Source: Aquimarina agarivorans (GTDB lineage Bacteria; Bacteroidota; Bacteroidia; Flavobacteriales; Flavobacteriaceae). From it: 40,606 nt of DNA. The position numbers and the translations under genes are program-made. Below the pieces are notes generated by a model, which saw only the letters and a program-made list of their open reading frames with translations, made no database searches and was not told the origin of the DNA. Position 1 is the first letter of the stretch; the number at the start of each line of letters is the position of its first letter. The stretch is taken from assembly GCF_000218485.1 (NCBI RefSeq), contig NZ_AFPB01000141.1:1-40606 (forward strand). The letters run 5' to 3'. Shown here in pieces: positions 26,622 to 36,000 of the stretch.

Positions 26622-27841
26622 TGATGTCATATCAGGAGGCAATTGATTGGCTTTTTGTGCAACTTCCCATGTACCAAAAACAAGGAAAAGTTGCTTATAA
26701 AGCTGATTTGTCAAATATTAAAAGACTTTGTGATCATTTAAATGCACCGCAGCATAAGTTTAAGTCAATCCATATAGGAGGAACTAATGGAAAAGGATCT
26801 ACCAGCCACATGTTAGCCTCAGTACTCCAACAGGCAGGTTGCAAAGTAGGCTTATATACTTCGCCTCACTTAAAGGACTTTAGGGAGCGAATAAAAATTA
26901 ATGGTAAAATGATTTCCGAAGAAGCGGTTCGTGATTTTGTGAATACGAATAAGCCTTTTTTTAAGAAGAATCAATTGTCCTTTTTTGAAATGACCGTAGG
27001 CATCGCCTTTGAATATTTTGCAACGGAACAAGTGGATATAGCAGTAATAGAAGTTGGCTTAGGAGGGCGTTTGGATTCTACTAACATTATTGTGCCTGAG
27101 GTTGCTGTCATTACTAATATTGGTTTGGATCATACCCAGTTTTTAGGGGATACCCTGGAAAAAATAGCTACTGAAAAAGCAGGTATTATTAAGGAAGGGA
27201 TTCCTGTTGTCATAGGGCATTCTGTTCCTGAAACCAAAAAAGTTTTTGAAAAAGTAGCAGCATCTAAAAATACTACGGTACATTACGCTGAAAAGGAAAA
27301 GGCAAGTCCTTACAACACCGATTTATTAGGAGATTATCAAAAAGAAAATGCTAAAACTGCTTTAAAAGCATTGGAGCTACTCAACATTGGAGGTTGGGAA
27401 ATACATAATGATGCAATTGAAAAAGGATTGCTTTCGGTTGTAAAAAATACAGGTTTATTAGGGAGGTGGCAGGTACTTAATGCATTGCCACTTACTGTAT
27501 GCGATACGGCACATAATTACGAAGGCTTACACTTAGTGGTTCAACAAATAGACAGGCAGCCAAAACAACAATTGCATATGGTTTTTGGAGTAGTTAAGGA
27601 TAAAAATTTGGAGCGTATATTGCCCTTACTACCTAAAAATGCAGTTTATTATTTTACAAAACCAGATAATTTAAGGGGGTTGCCCGAAAAAGAGTTGATG
27701 GAGTGCGCTTTTCCTTATAAATTATATGGGCAATGTTATGCATCTGTAAAGCAGGCGTTTGATGCAGCAAAATATGCAGCAAGTGCTAAGGATATGATTT
27801 TTATAGGGGGAAGTACTTTTGTGGTGGCAGAAATTCTTTAG
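26621..27841 (+). CDS. folC: Bifunctional folylpolyglutamate synthase / dihydrofolate synthase
   Basis: 406 aa of the Mur-ligase-like fold. The P-loop is SIHIGGTNGKGSTSHML, followed by the FolC signature LYTSPHLKDFRERIKING, VIEVGLGGRLDSTN and TNIGLDHTQFLG. It adds glutamate to folates. The start ATG-ATG at 26621 overlaps the tonB stop (TAATGATG), so it is translationally coupled to the transport genes. That coupling reflects layout, not an obvious shared function. Confidence 0.96.
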   Translation: MMSYQEAIDWLFVQLPMYQKQGKVAYKADLSNIKRLCDHLNAPQHKFKSIHIGGTNGKGSTSHMLASVLQQAGCKVGLYTSPHLKDFRERIKINGKMISEEAVRDFVNTNKPFFKKNQLSFFEMTVGIAFEYFATEQVDIAVIEVGLGGRLDSTNIIVPEVAVITNIGLDHTQFLGDTLEKIATEKAGIIKEGIPVVIGHSVPETKKVFEKVAASKNTTVHYAEKEKASPYNTDLLGDYQKENAKTALKALELLNIGGWEIHNDAIEKGLLSVVKNTGLLGRWQVLNALPLTVCDTAHNYEGLHLVVQQIDRQPKQQLHMVFGVVKDKNLERILPLLPKNAVYYFTKPDNLRGLPEKELMECAFPYKLYGQCYASVKQAFDAAKYAASAKDMIFIGGSTFVVAEIL

Positions 27842-27882
27842 TTTTTTTTCAAAAAAAAGAGTCTAAATCCATAAAAGAGTTA

Positions 27883-27890
27883 TATATTTG
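27883..27890 (+). promoter_or_regulatory. -7 promoter element for the tRNA-Val pair
   Basis: TATATTTG is an exact match to the Bacteroidota -7 consensus TAnnTTTG, 39 nt upstream of the first tRNA and after the folC stop. Confidence 0.6.
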
Positions 27891-27929
27891 CACCCGCCTA
27901 GGATTTTATCTTAGGAGTAACTAAAGAAA

Positions 27930-28004
27930 GGGCAATTAGCTCAGTTGGTTCAGAGCACCTCGTTTACACCGAGGGGGTCGGGGGTTCGAATCCCTCATTG
28001 CCCA
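27930..28004 (+). tRNA. tRNA-Val (anticodon TAC), first of two
   Basis: Full cloverleaf: acceptor GGGCAAT/ATTGCCC, D arm GCTC..GAGC, anticodon arm CCTCG-TTTACAC-CGAGG with anticodon TAC, T arm with GGTTCGAATCC. It is followed by A-CAA, so CCA is not encoded. Confidence 0.97.
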
Positions 28005-28033
28005 CAACTCTCTTTCAGTTAAAAAAACAATTA

Positions 28034-28108
28034 GGGCAATTAGCTCAGTTGGTTCAGAGCACCTCGTTTACACCGAGGGGGTCGGGGGTTCGAATCCCTC
28101 ATTGCCCA
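28034..28108 (+). tRNA. tRNA-Val (anticodon TAC), second of two
   Basis: Identical in all 75 bases to the copy at 27930 and 29 nt downstream of it. Here the discriminator A is followed by an encoded CCA (28109-28111). A hairpin terminator follows. Confidence 0.97.
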
Positions 28109-28115
28109 CCAATTT

Positions 28116-28144
28116 AAGCCATCTTTATAAAGGTGGCTTTTTTT
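28116..28144 (+). terminator. Hairpin terminator after the tRNA-Val pair
   Basis: AAGCCATCTTTATAAAGGTG and GCTTTTTTT: the arms AAGCCA.CTTTA / TAAAG.TGGCTT pair, and T7 follows on the plus strand. Confidence 0.8.
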
Positions 28145-28197
28145 ATATACTATTACGGCGCTTCATTTTTCACTGAAAACAGGGTGAAATTTTCATC

Positions 28198-28746
28198 TCA
28201 ATCATACTTTCCTTCAGCATCCAAGGCTAATTTTATATGTGTTAAATGGTGTTGACAATGCCATGCATAGGTGCCAATGACTTCATCTAGCTGAAAACTT
28301 TTACCGTATTCGGGGTGCACGTATGTTTTTTCGTAGTCTGAGTTTTTTAAATTTTTAAGAAGTTTGCTCCACTTGCTATGCAGGCTTGTAATTAGTCCGA
28401 TTGAATCTTTCAAATCGTCATCCTTTCCGTCAATCATTTCGGCCCATTTATCTTCAAAATAAGGGCGAATGGTAGGAGTATTTTCGGTAAGGCTTAATTT
28501 AAAACGTATAAAAGCGTTAACATGACTGTCGGCACAATGGTGTACTATTTGTTTTAAACTCCAGCCGCCCGGGCGGTATTTCCAGTTTTTTTGGGTTAAA
28601 CTTAGGTTACTTGTTGCAATTTTTAGGTCATTAGGAAATTCTTCAATAATTGCAATCCAAGTACTTATTAAACTAGTAGGAATGTAAGCGGGAGGTGTAA
28701 ACTCGCCAATAGGAAATTTTAATTGATACAACTCGTCTGGTGTCAT
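28198..28746 (-). CDS. DinB/YfiT-family putative metal-dependent hydrolase or thiol transferase
   Basis: The DinB_2 four-helix fold is indicated by the metal-binding His set: H in WSLKQIVHHCADSH and HH in YAWHCQHHLTHI. The start LKFPIGEFTPP is typical of B. subtilis YfiT-like proteins, some of which act as bacillithiol S-transferases; Bacteroidota are known to make bacillithiol. I chose the Met at 28746 (MTPDELYQLKFPIG) because the 12 residues before it (from 28782) are not family-like. It stands alone. Confidence 0.87.
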   Translation of the reverse strand: MTPDELYQLKFPIGEFTPPAYIPTSLISTWIAIIEEFPNDLKIATSNLSLTQKNWKYRPGGWSLKQIVHHCADSHVNAFIRFKLSLTENTPTIRPYFEDKWAEMIDGKDDDLKDSIGLITSLHSKWSKLLKNLKNSDYEKTYVHPEYGKSFQLDEVIGTYAWHCQHHLTHIKLALDAEGKYD

Positions 28747-28822
28747 ATATGCACTATTTTTTAGTTTAAAAGATAGAGGCACTGTCTAATGGAATAGCAC
28801 CTTCTGATCAGTAAATTACAAT

Positions 28823-29965
28823 TTAATCTTTTAAAATTTTTCTGGAAATCACAATTTTTTGAATTTCGCTGGTGCCTTCGTAAATCTGAGTAATTTTAGC
28901 ATCGCGCATTAGGCGTTCCACGTGGTATTCTTTTACATAGCCATTGCCTCCATGTATTTGTACAGCCTCAATAGTAACATCCATTGCTGCTTGCGATGCA
29001 ACTAATTTTGCAGTAGCACTTGCCAAATCATAATCTTTACCAGCATCTTTATCAATGGCTGATTTGTACACCAATAATCGAGCACCTTCAATTTGAGCAT
29101 ACATATCAGCAAGTTTAAAAGCAATCGCCTGATGGTTACAAATTTCGGTGCCAAATGCTTTTCTGATTTTAGAATATGCTAACGCTTTTTCGTAAGCACC
29201 TTGGGCAATGCCGAGCGCCTGTGCAGCAATTCCAATTCTACCGCCGGATAAGGTTTTCATGGCAAACTTAAAACCAAAGCCATCTTCGGCAATTCTATTT
29301 TTTTTAGGAACTTTCACATCGTTAAAAATAAGGGAATGTGTATCGCTACTACGGATGCCTAATTTATCTTCCTTAGGGCCAATTTCAAAACCTTTCCAAC
29401 CTTTTTCAACAATAAAAACATTGATTCCTTTATGTTTTAAATCGGGGTGAGTTTGTGCAATAACTAAGTAATAATCGGCACTCCCTCCATTGGTAATCCA
29501 ATTTTTTGTACCATTAAGCAAGTAATGATCTTCTTTTTCAATAGCAGTTGTTTTTTGGGAAGTAGCATCGCTACCAGCTTCAGGTTCCGAAAGCGCAAAG
29601 GCACCTAGTTTTTTACCAGTTACTAAAGGTCTTAAATACATTTCCTTTTGTTCGTGTGTACCGTATTCATCCAATCCCAAGCAAACTAAGGAGTTGTTTA
29701 CCGACATAATTACTGAGGCAGAAGCGTCTATTTTGGAAAGTTCCTCCAAGGCAATAACATAGGATAAGGTGTCCATACCGCCGCCGCCATATTTTGGATC
29801 ATTCATCATGCCCATAAAGCCTAATTCGCCCATTTTTTTTATCTGTTCAGTAGGGAAAATTTGATTAGTATCACGTTCAATCACTCCTTTTTCAAGTTCT
29901 TGTTGTGCAAAATCTCTGGCTGCATCACGGATCATTTGATGCTCTTCGGTCAATTCAAAATTCAT
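28823..29965 (-). CDS. Acyl-CoA dehydrogenase
   Basis: 380 aa, the standard size. The N-terminal FELTEEHQMIRDAARDFAQQ, the FAD/substrate signature GAFALSEPEAGSDATSQ and the C-terminal ITQIYEGTSEIQKIVISRKI are all present. The catalytic Glu lies in IYEGT at about residue 363, where short- and medium-chain enzymes have it. It oxidises acyl-CoA to enoyl-CoA with FAD, passing electrons to ETF. The closest well-known type is short-chain/butyryl-CoA dehydrogenase; exact chain length cannot be judged. Confidence 0.96.
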   Translation of the reverse strand: MNFELTEEHQMIRDAARDFAQQELEKGVIERDTNQIFPTEQIKKMGELGFMGMMNDPKYGGGGMDTLSYVIALEELSKIDASASVIMSVNNSLVCLGLDEYGTHEQKEMYLRPLVTGKKLGAFALSEPEAGSDATSQKTTAIEKEDHYLLNGTKNWITNGGSADYYLVIAQTHPDLKHKGINVFIVEKGWKGFEIGPKEDKLGIRSSDTHSLIFNDVKVPKKNRIAEDGFGFKFAMKTLSGGRIGIAAQALGIAQGAYEKALAYSKIRKAFGTEICNHQAIAFKLADMYAQIEGARLLVYKSAIDKDAGKDYDLASATAKLVASQAAMDVTIEAVQIHGGNGYVKEYHVERLMRDAKITQIYEGTSEIQKIVISRKILKD

Positions 29966-30049
29966 TATAAGTTTTTTTGTTATGCATGCATAATATATGA
30001 ATATTTTTAAAGTTACGGAAAAGTTGTTTCAAAAATGTATTTTTAAATT

Positions 30050-31111
30050 ATGAAAACAGTGCGAGTTATAGGTGTCATGTCTGGCACATCGTTAGACGGT
30101 ATTGACCTGGCAGAAATTACTTTTTTGGATACCGAGCAGTGGAAATTTAAGCTTGGTAGTTGCAAAACTTACCCTTATTCAAAAAAAAGGGAGGAGCAGT
30201 TGCGGGTGGCATCCAGTTTTTCTTCTAAGGAATTGAAAAAATTAGATATAGCGTATACCACCTATTTGGCAGAAGTGATCCTTCATTTTATTAATGAAAA
30301 TAACTTGCACGCTATTGATGCTGTGTGCACACACGGGCATACCATTTTGCATCAGCCTGATCGAGGAATTACGTTACAAATTGGGAATTTACCCGAATTA
30401 GCTTCGCTTATAAAACAAAAGATAGTATGCGATTTTAGGGTGGCTGATGTGCAGTTAGGTGGGCAAGGTGCTCCTTTGGTGCCTATTGGGGATCAATTGT
30501 TGTTTCCAGAATATGCCTATTGTGTCAATTTTGGAGGTTTTGCAAATATTTCATTTCAAAAAGGAAATGAACGGATAGCGTTTGATATTTGTCCAGTGAA
30601 CGTGGTTTTAAACAAGTATGCACTGCAATTAGGGCAACCTTACGATGCTTACGGCGCGTTTGCAAAAAAAGGTACGGTCAATGATGAATTATTACTGCAA
30701 TTAAATGCGTTGGATTTTTATAAAATAAAGCCACCAAAATCCTTAGGTATTGAGTGGGTAAATAATGTTGTCATTCCTTTAATTGATAGTTTTGAGATAT
30801 CGGTTGAAGATAAATTGCGCACCTTTACTGCGCATGTTGCTCAGTGTATTGGAACGGCCCTAGGTTTGCCTTCTAACGGAAGTGATAAAAAAGCCTTATT
30901 AACAGGGGGAGGTGTGTTTAATACATTTTTATTACAAGAGCTAAAAAAATATACCACAGTGGAATTAGTAGTGCCAGATAAGAATTTAATAGCGTATAAA
31001 GAAGCGCTTATTTTTGGCTTATTGGGAGTTTTACGGTTACAGAATAAGATAAATGTATTATCAAGTGTTACAGGAGCAAGTAAAAATCATTCATCAGGAA
31101 GCATATTTTGA
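30050..31111 (+). CDS. anmK: Anhydro-N-acetylmuramic acid kinase
   Basis: 353 aa. The N-terminal GVMSGTSLDGIDLAEI, the CTHGHTILHQPD segment, GGQGAPLVPIGD and FGGFANIS are characteristic of AnmK. It phosphorylates and opens 1,6-anhydro-MurNAc during recycling of cell-wall fragments. It is divergent from the acyl-CoA dehydrogenase gene, with an 84-nt gap. Confidence 0.96.
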   Translation: MKTVRVIGVMSGTSLDGIDLAEITFLDTEQWKFKLGSCKTYPYSKKREEQLRVASSFSSKELKKLDIAYTTYLAEVILHFINENNLHAIDAVCTHGHTILHQPDRGITLQIGNLPELASLIKQKIVCDFRVADVQLGGQGAPLVPIGDQLLFPEYAYCVNFGGFANISFQKGNERIAFDICPVNVVLNKYALQLGQPYDAYGAFAKKGTVNDELLLQLNALDFYKIKPPKSLGIEWVNNVVIPLIDSFEISVEDKLRTFTAHVAQCIGTALGLPSNGSDKKALLTGGGVFNTFLLQELKKYTTVELVVPDKNLIAYKEALIFGLLGVLRLQNKINVLSSVTGASKNHSSGSIF

Positions 31112-31203
31112 ATGGAAAACTTTTACAGAAAACGCAAATAAGTAAATAATTTTACGAAAAAGATAAATTTGTGTTAGTTATTTTTTTATACTAACAGCCT
31201 CCA

Positions 31204-31211
31204 TATATTTG
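31204..31211 (+). promoter_or_regulatory. -7 promoter element upstream of nhaB
   Basis: TATATTTG, an exact TAnnTTTG match, 24 nt before the nhaB ATG. No convincing -33 TTG at the usual distance. Confidence 0.5.
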
Positions 31212-31235
31212 TGATCTAACTTAATTGAAAAACTG

Positions 31236-32732
31236 ATGTTACAAAATTTTTTAGGTAATAGCCCCAAGTGGTTTAAGTTTACCATGCTAAGCTTTTTAGT
31301 AATTAATATGCTTTTATATTTTTTGCTTCCTACTTTTATGGACGCACACACGGCTCATGTGATTGTTTCGTGGTTATTTATTGGAGAGTTTATTTTTACT
31401 TTAGCCATGGCTCTTAACTGCTATCCTTTACAATCTGGAGGATTGTTGGCAATTCAAATTTTGGCATTACAGTTAACTACACCCCATAATGCGTATCATG
31501 AAGTTGCTCAAAATTTAGAAGTGGTGCTGTTACTTGTTTTTATGGTAGCAGGGATCTACTTTATGAAACCGTTATTGATGTATATTTTTAGTAAAGTATT
31601 TACTAAAATCCGCTCAAAAACGGTGTTGTCCGTGCTATTTGTGTTTATTTCGGCAGTATTATCAGCTTTTTTGGATGCATTAACGGTAACTGCGGTACTA
31701 ATTAGTGTTGCAATAGGTTTTTATGGGGTATATCATAAAATACATTCAAAAGTAGATTCAGACTACGATGAGGATGGAGTAGTAGATCGTAAGGAGTTAA
31801 GAGGAGACACTTTAGAGCAATTCAAAGGATTTTTACGTAGTTTAATTATGCACGGTGTGGTAGGTACTGCACTTGGAGGTGTATGTACGTTAGTTGGGGA
31901 GCCGCAAAATTTATTGATTGGCGAAAAAATGGGCTGGGATTTTATAGAATTCTTTTTACGAATGGCTCCAGTAACAGTTCCAGTGCTTTTTTGTGGTATT
32001 TTAACCACTATTATTTTAGAAGCAACAAAATCTTTTGGTTTTGGAGATCAACTGCCTGATGTGGCAAGAAAAATTATTGAAAATTATACTATTGAAGAGG
32101 ATAATAAGAGAACTCCTAATCAAAAATATGCTTTGCAAGTACAAGCTATTGCAGCTGTTTTGTTAATCATAGGATTGGCTACGCATGTGGCACCTGTTGG
32201 TTTTATTGGTTTGGCATTAATTATATTTCAAACTGCATTTACGGGTATTATTGAAGAACATCAACTAGGTAAAGCTTTTGAAGAAGCACTTCCTTTTACA
32301 GGATTGTTGGTGGTGTTTTTTGTAGTAGTAGCCATGATTCATGATCAGCATTTATTTAAACCTATTATTGACTGGGCGTTATCGTTAGAACCTTCGCAAC
32401 AGCCATCCATGTTTTATATGGCCAATGGAATTTTATCCATGATTAGTGATAATGTATTTGTAGCCACGGTTTATATTGGCGAAGTGAAACAAGCCTTTGA
32501 ATCAGGAGTAATTGACAGAGCCCAATTTGAAAAACTGGCTATTGCGATTAACACAGGAACCAATTTGCCTAGTGTGGCAACACCAAATGGTCAAGCTGCC
32601 TTTTTATTTTTACTAACTTCTGCTTTAGCACCATTAATTGGATTGTCTTACGGAAAAATGGTAAAAATGGCGTTGCCTTATACCTTAGTTTTAGGAGGTG
32701 TTGGTTTACTAGGGGTGCTTTTTGTTTTATAA
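31236..32732 (+). CDS. nhaB: Na+/H+ antiporter NhaB, with an EF-hand-like loop
   Basis: 498 aa, with about ten to twelve membrane helices. The segment [20 protein letters not shown] through [21 protein letters not shown] is the NhaB signature, and [20 protein letters not shown] and [20 protein letters not shown] also match. It exchanges Na+ for H+ across the inner membrane. In the loop before the signature, residues 176-187 read [12 protein letters not shown], a textbook EF-hand calcium loop (D1, D3, D5, G6, V8, D9, E12). This may add calcium sensing (inference). It stands alone and is followed by a terminator. Confidence 0.93.
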   Translation: MLQNFLGNSPKWFKFTMLSFLVINMLLYFLLPTFMDAHTAHVIVSWLFIGEFIFTLAMALNCYPLQSGGLLAIQILALQLTTPHNAYHEVAQNLEVVLLLVFMVAGIYFMKPLLMYIFSKVFTKIRSKTVLSVLFVFISAVLSAFLDALTVTAVLISVAIGFYGVYHKIHSKVDSDYDEDGVVDRKELRGDTLEQFKGFLRSLIMHGVVGTALGGVCTLVGEPQNLLIGEKMGWDFIEFFLRMAPVTVPVLFCGILTTIILEATKSFGFGDQLPDVARKIIENYTIEEDNKRTPNQKYALQVQAIAAVLLIIGLATHVAPVGFIGLALIIFQTAFTGIIEEHQLGKAFEEALPFTGLLVVFFVVVAMIHDQHLFKPIIDWALSLEPSQQPSMFYMANGILSMISDNVFVATVYIGEVKQAFESGVIDRAQFEKLAIAINTGTNLPSVATPNGQAAFLFLLTSALAPLIGLSYGKMVKMALPYTLVLGGVGLLGVLFVL

Positions 32733-32797
32733 AGATAGTAAAGGGATTACGGGTGTATTTGTATTAGTTGGTTATGATTTTAAATTGATAATTTTAT

Positions 32798-32832
32798 AAA
32801 AAAGCTACTGTTTTATAACAGTAGCTTTTTTT
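32798..32832 (+). terminator. Hairpin terminator after nhaB
   Basis: A6-GCTACTGTT, loop TTAT, AACAGTAGC-T7: perfect arms, symmetrical. The rest of the 336-nt gap up to 33068 is AT-rich and I see no gene in it. Confidence 0.9.
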
Positions 32833-33068
32833 GATTATTATAGTTTACAACTAATCATTTATAGTGAATGATATTTTTGACTTCTGATTATTAGGTTGTT
32901 ATGAATTTTTAGGGAAATTAAATCGAGAAAAATAATAATGATTCACTTTTTAATGGTTGTTTTTTTGAGGGCTTTAAAATCATTTGTGTTATAATTTTAC
33001 GAATTTGTAGTAATCGAAAACGATATAGTGGGTTAAGTTTGTAAGAAACAAAACACAAAATAATTTAT

Positions 33069-36000
33069 ATGAAAAGAATTACATTGTTTTTAGCAGGTCT
33101 TATTTCAATATTAAGCCACGCTCAGGAAATTGCTTACAAATCAATACCTACAATTATTGATTCTGAAGCTATAGGAACTGGAGTAGCACCAACTCAATTA
33201 ACATCCGATAATGATTTTATCATTGAGTTAACTAATTTGGTGGTAGGAGATAGTTATCTGTTATTCAATCAGTTGAGAAATTCAAGCAACAACCAGTTTG
33301 CTGGTTTTGCTCGAAACCCGTTTACCGCTACTAGCGAAACTATGGAATTTAATATTTCCGAGTTAGGATGGCTGTTTTTTGGTAATGGTATTTTAGTAGA
33401 TGGCGAAACTGCTACCATAGCTTCGCAATTAAATACGGACACCACTCCAACGACATCATTAAGTCAAATTCAGGCGGAATTTTTAGTCGATGACCCCGAT
33501 ACTGATGAGAATACTACGGCAGATTTTGGACTACTTAATGCTCCACAAGAAATTTTAATAGGTGATACGTTTTCTTTAGATTATACAGCAGCAGGGAATT
33601 TGTTAAAAAAAATTACTTTATCTGTTGATGCTGATGGATCTTATGCTAATATAGGAATGTCTGTAGGGGATGCTATTTTGATAGATAATGTGGATGTACC
33701 TTCAGGAATACCGCAAACGTTAAATTTTATAGTAAGTTTACCTGCTAGTGGCGATTTAACCTTGGATTTTTTTGTTAGAAGTAACCCCGTTACTTTAAAT
33801 AGTCTGGTAATTGAGGATGCTGTTGCTACTGTAATTCCTGAATTTGTTAACGTAAGCGAAACTATAGGATTGAATGAGCCACAAAGCATTAAGTACGGAG
33901 GGCCATCCATTGCGGATATCGATAATGATAATGATTATGACTTTGTATTAAACAATCATAATGCACATGAGTTTGCGCCTAACGTAGTATACACCAATAA
34001 TGGTGATGGTAATGTGACCAGAGGGCAACAGCTTTCGCAATTTAGATTACATGATTTGCACGGTTCAGCAGCTGGTGATTATGACAATGACGGGGATTTA
34101 GATATAGCCATATCCAATGGTGGAGGAAATGGTACTAACCCAACACCTCCAATTATTTATACTAATGAAGGAGGAACTCTTATTCAAAGCAGTCCGGATG
34201 CTACAGGAGTTACTTTAGCAGGAAGAGGGCGCTCGCCAAGGTGGGTTGATTTTGATTTAGATGGAGATTTGGATTTGGCTTTTTTTAATGCGACACCTTC
34301 TAATCCTGATGTAACCCGTCATGTGTTTTATGCAAATAATGGGGATAAAGAGAACCCTAAATTTATACCAATAGCGGTACCAGGATTGGAAGATGCTACT
34401 GCGGAAAGGGTTCTGATTACAGATCTGAATAACGATCATATTGATGATGTTTTAATGATCGGACCGTTAACTGTATGGAAAGGGAATGGCGATTTTTCAT
34501 TTACTGATATGTCTACAGAGTGGCTTCCGGCTTCCAGTCCTTTAGTAGGTCAAATCAGGAATCGTTTTAACAATCTTGCTGCTACGCATTTGGATATTGA
34601 TAATGATGGAGATCTTGATTTATACATTGCAGGGGGATTAGGGGTTTTTGCAATTTCCGACCGTAATTCAATTGATTTTGAACCTACTACTACAATTTTA
34701 GACGCCAAAACTTCGGGGAGCGCTGGTACGTTTTCGATAGACTTCCAAGCGGAGGCTGACTTAAAGTTTTACGATTTGGATTTGTTAGGACGAAATGGAT
34801 TTAAAGACCCATATCCGATATTTTTAGGAAGTGCTAAAACCGAAAATATTGTGGCATCAATTGAAAATGACTTGGAAGGCGCTTCAAAAGCAGATAGGCA
34901 GCTCATCATCACACAGGATAATGCCAGCGGATTTCCAGAAGCATCTGAAAGAACCGAAAATGGTATTTATATTGGTTATGTAGGCGGGAATAGTTGGCGG
35001 TTCGAAACAGTACGAAATGGAAATATATTTTTTAACATCGCTTTTTCCTTAGAGGGTGTTAGTGAAATAATTAATACTTCACCAGCTGTAGCTAACAGAA
35101 ATACGCAGGATATACTTTTAAGGAATGATATAGCAACAGGAAATGGATTTGTAGACGTGTCGGATTCATGGAATATACCTAAAGGCGGGAGCCATACTGG
35201 TGCAATTACCGCAGATTTTAATAATGATGGATTGCAAGATATTCTGGTGCACAGGTACGCCTATTTAAAAAGTAGAAGGTCAGATTATTTATTACTAAAC
35301 ACAGGAAATGGTTTTGAAATAACGACACACCACAACGCAAACGTTAGAGGGGTAATTAGTCATGGGGATATGGGGCAAGCCTTTGATTATGATAATGATG
35401 GTGATGTAGATATTTTAAATGGTGATGATGAATTTGGTAGTTGGTACTTGTACCGCAATGAAAAGAATGATAATGGAAATTTTGCTACAGTAAAAGTAGG
35501 GTATTCGCCAGTTTCAAATATAGACCCTATTTCAGCTGAGGTAACAGTAACTACAGCAAGTGGAGAACAACACAAACGTGTCGCTTCTGGAGGAGCCGTA
35601 TTTTCGCAAAGTTTGTTAAATATTGTTCATTTTGGTTTAGGGAATGACACTGTTATTGAAAAAATTATGGTGCGTTGGCGCAACGGAGAAGTTGCTGAGT
35701 TTAATGATAAAGCTGTGAATCAATTTTTTGATACTGATGATGTGGCGCCAACAACCATAACAATTTCTCCAGCAATGGCAGAAGTAAGAGAAGGACGCAC
35801 AACACAATTGAATTTGGATGTGATTCCAACCTTTGCAAGTCGAGAGGTTACCTGGTCGTCTGCTGATGAAACCATAGCTACGGTAGATGAAAATGGAATA
35901 GTTTCAGGGATTGTAGAAGGGCAAAGCACAACAATTACTGCAACTAGTAAAATAGACAATTCTGTTTTTGGAAGTACTACTGTAAGTGTAGTTCCATTTT

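Noticed and set aside
27930..28111. Tandem tRNA-Val as a phage or integrative-element attachment site
   Set aside because: No integrase, no element genes and no further partial tRNA copy in the window; a simple duplication explains it.
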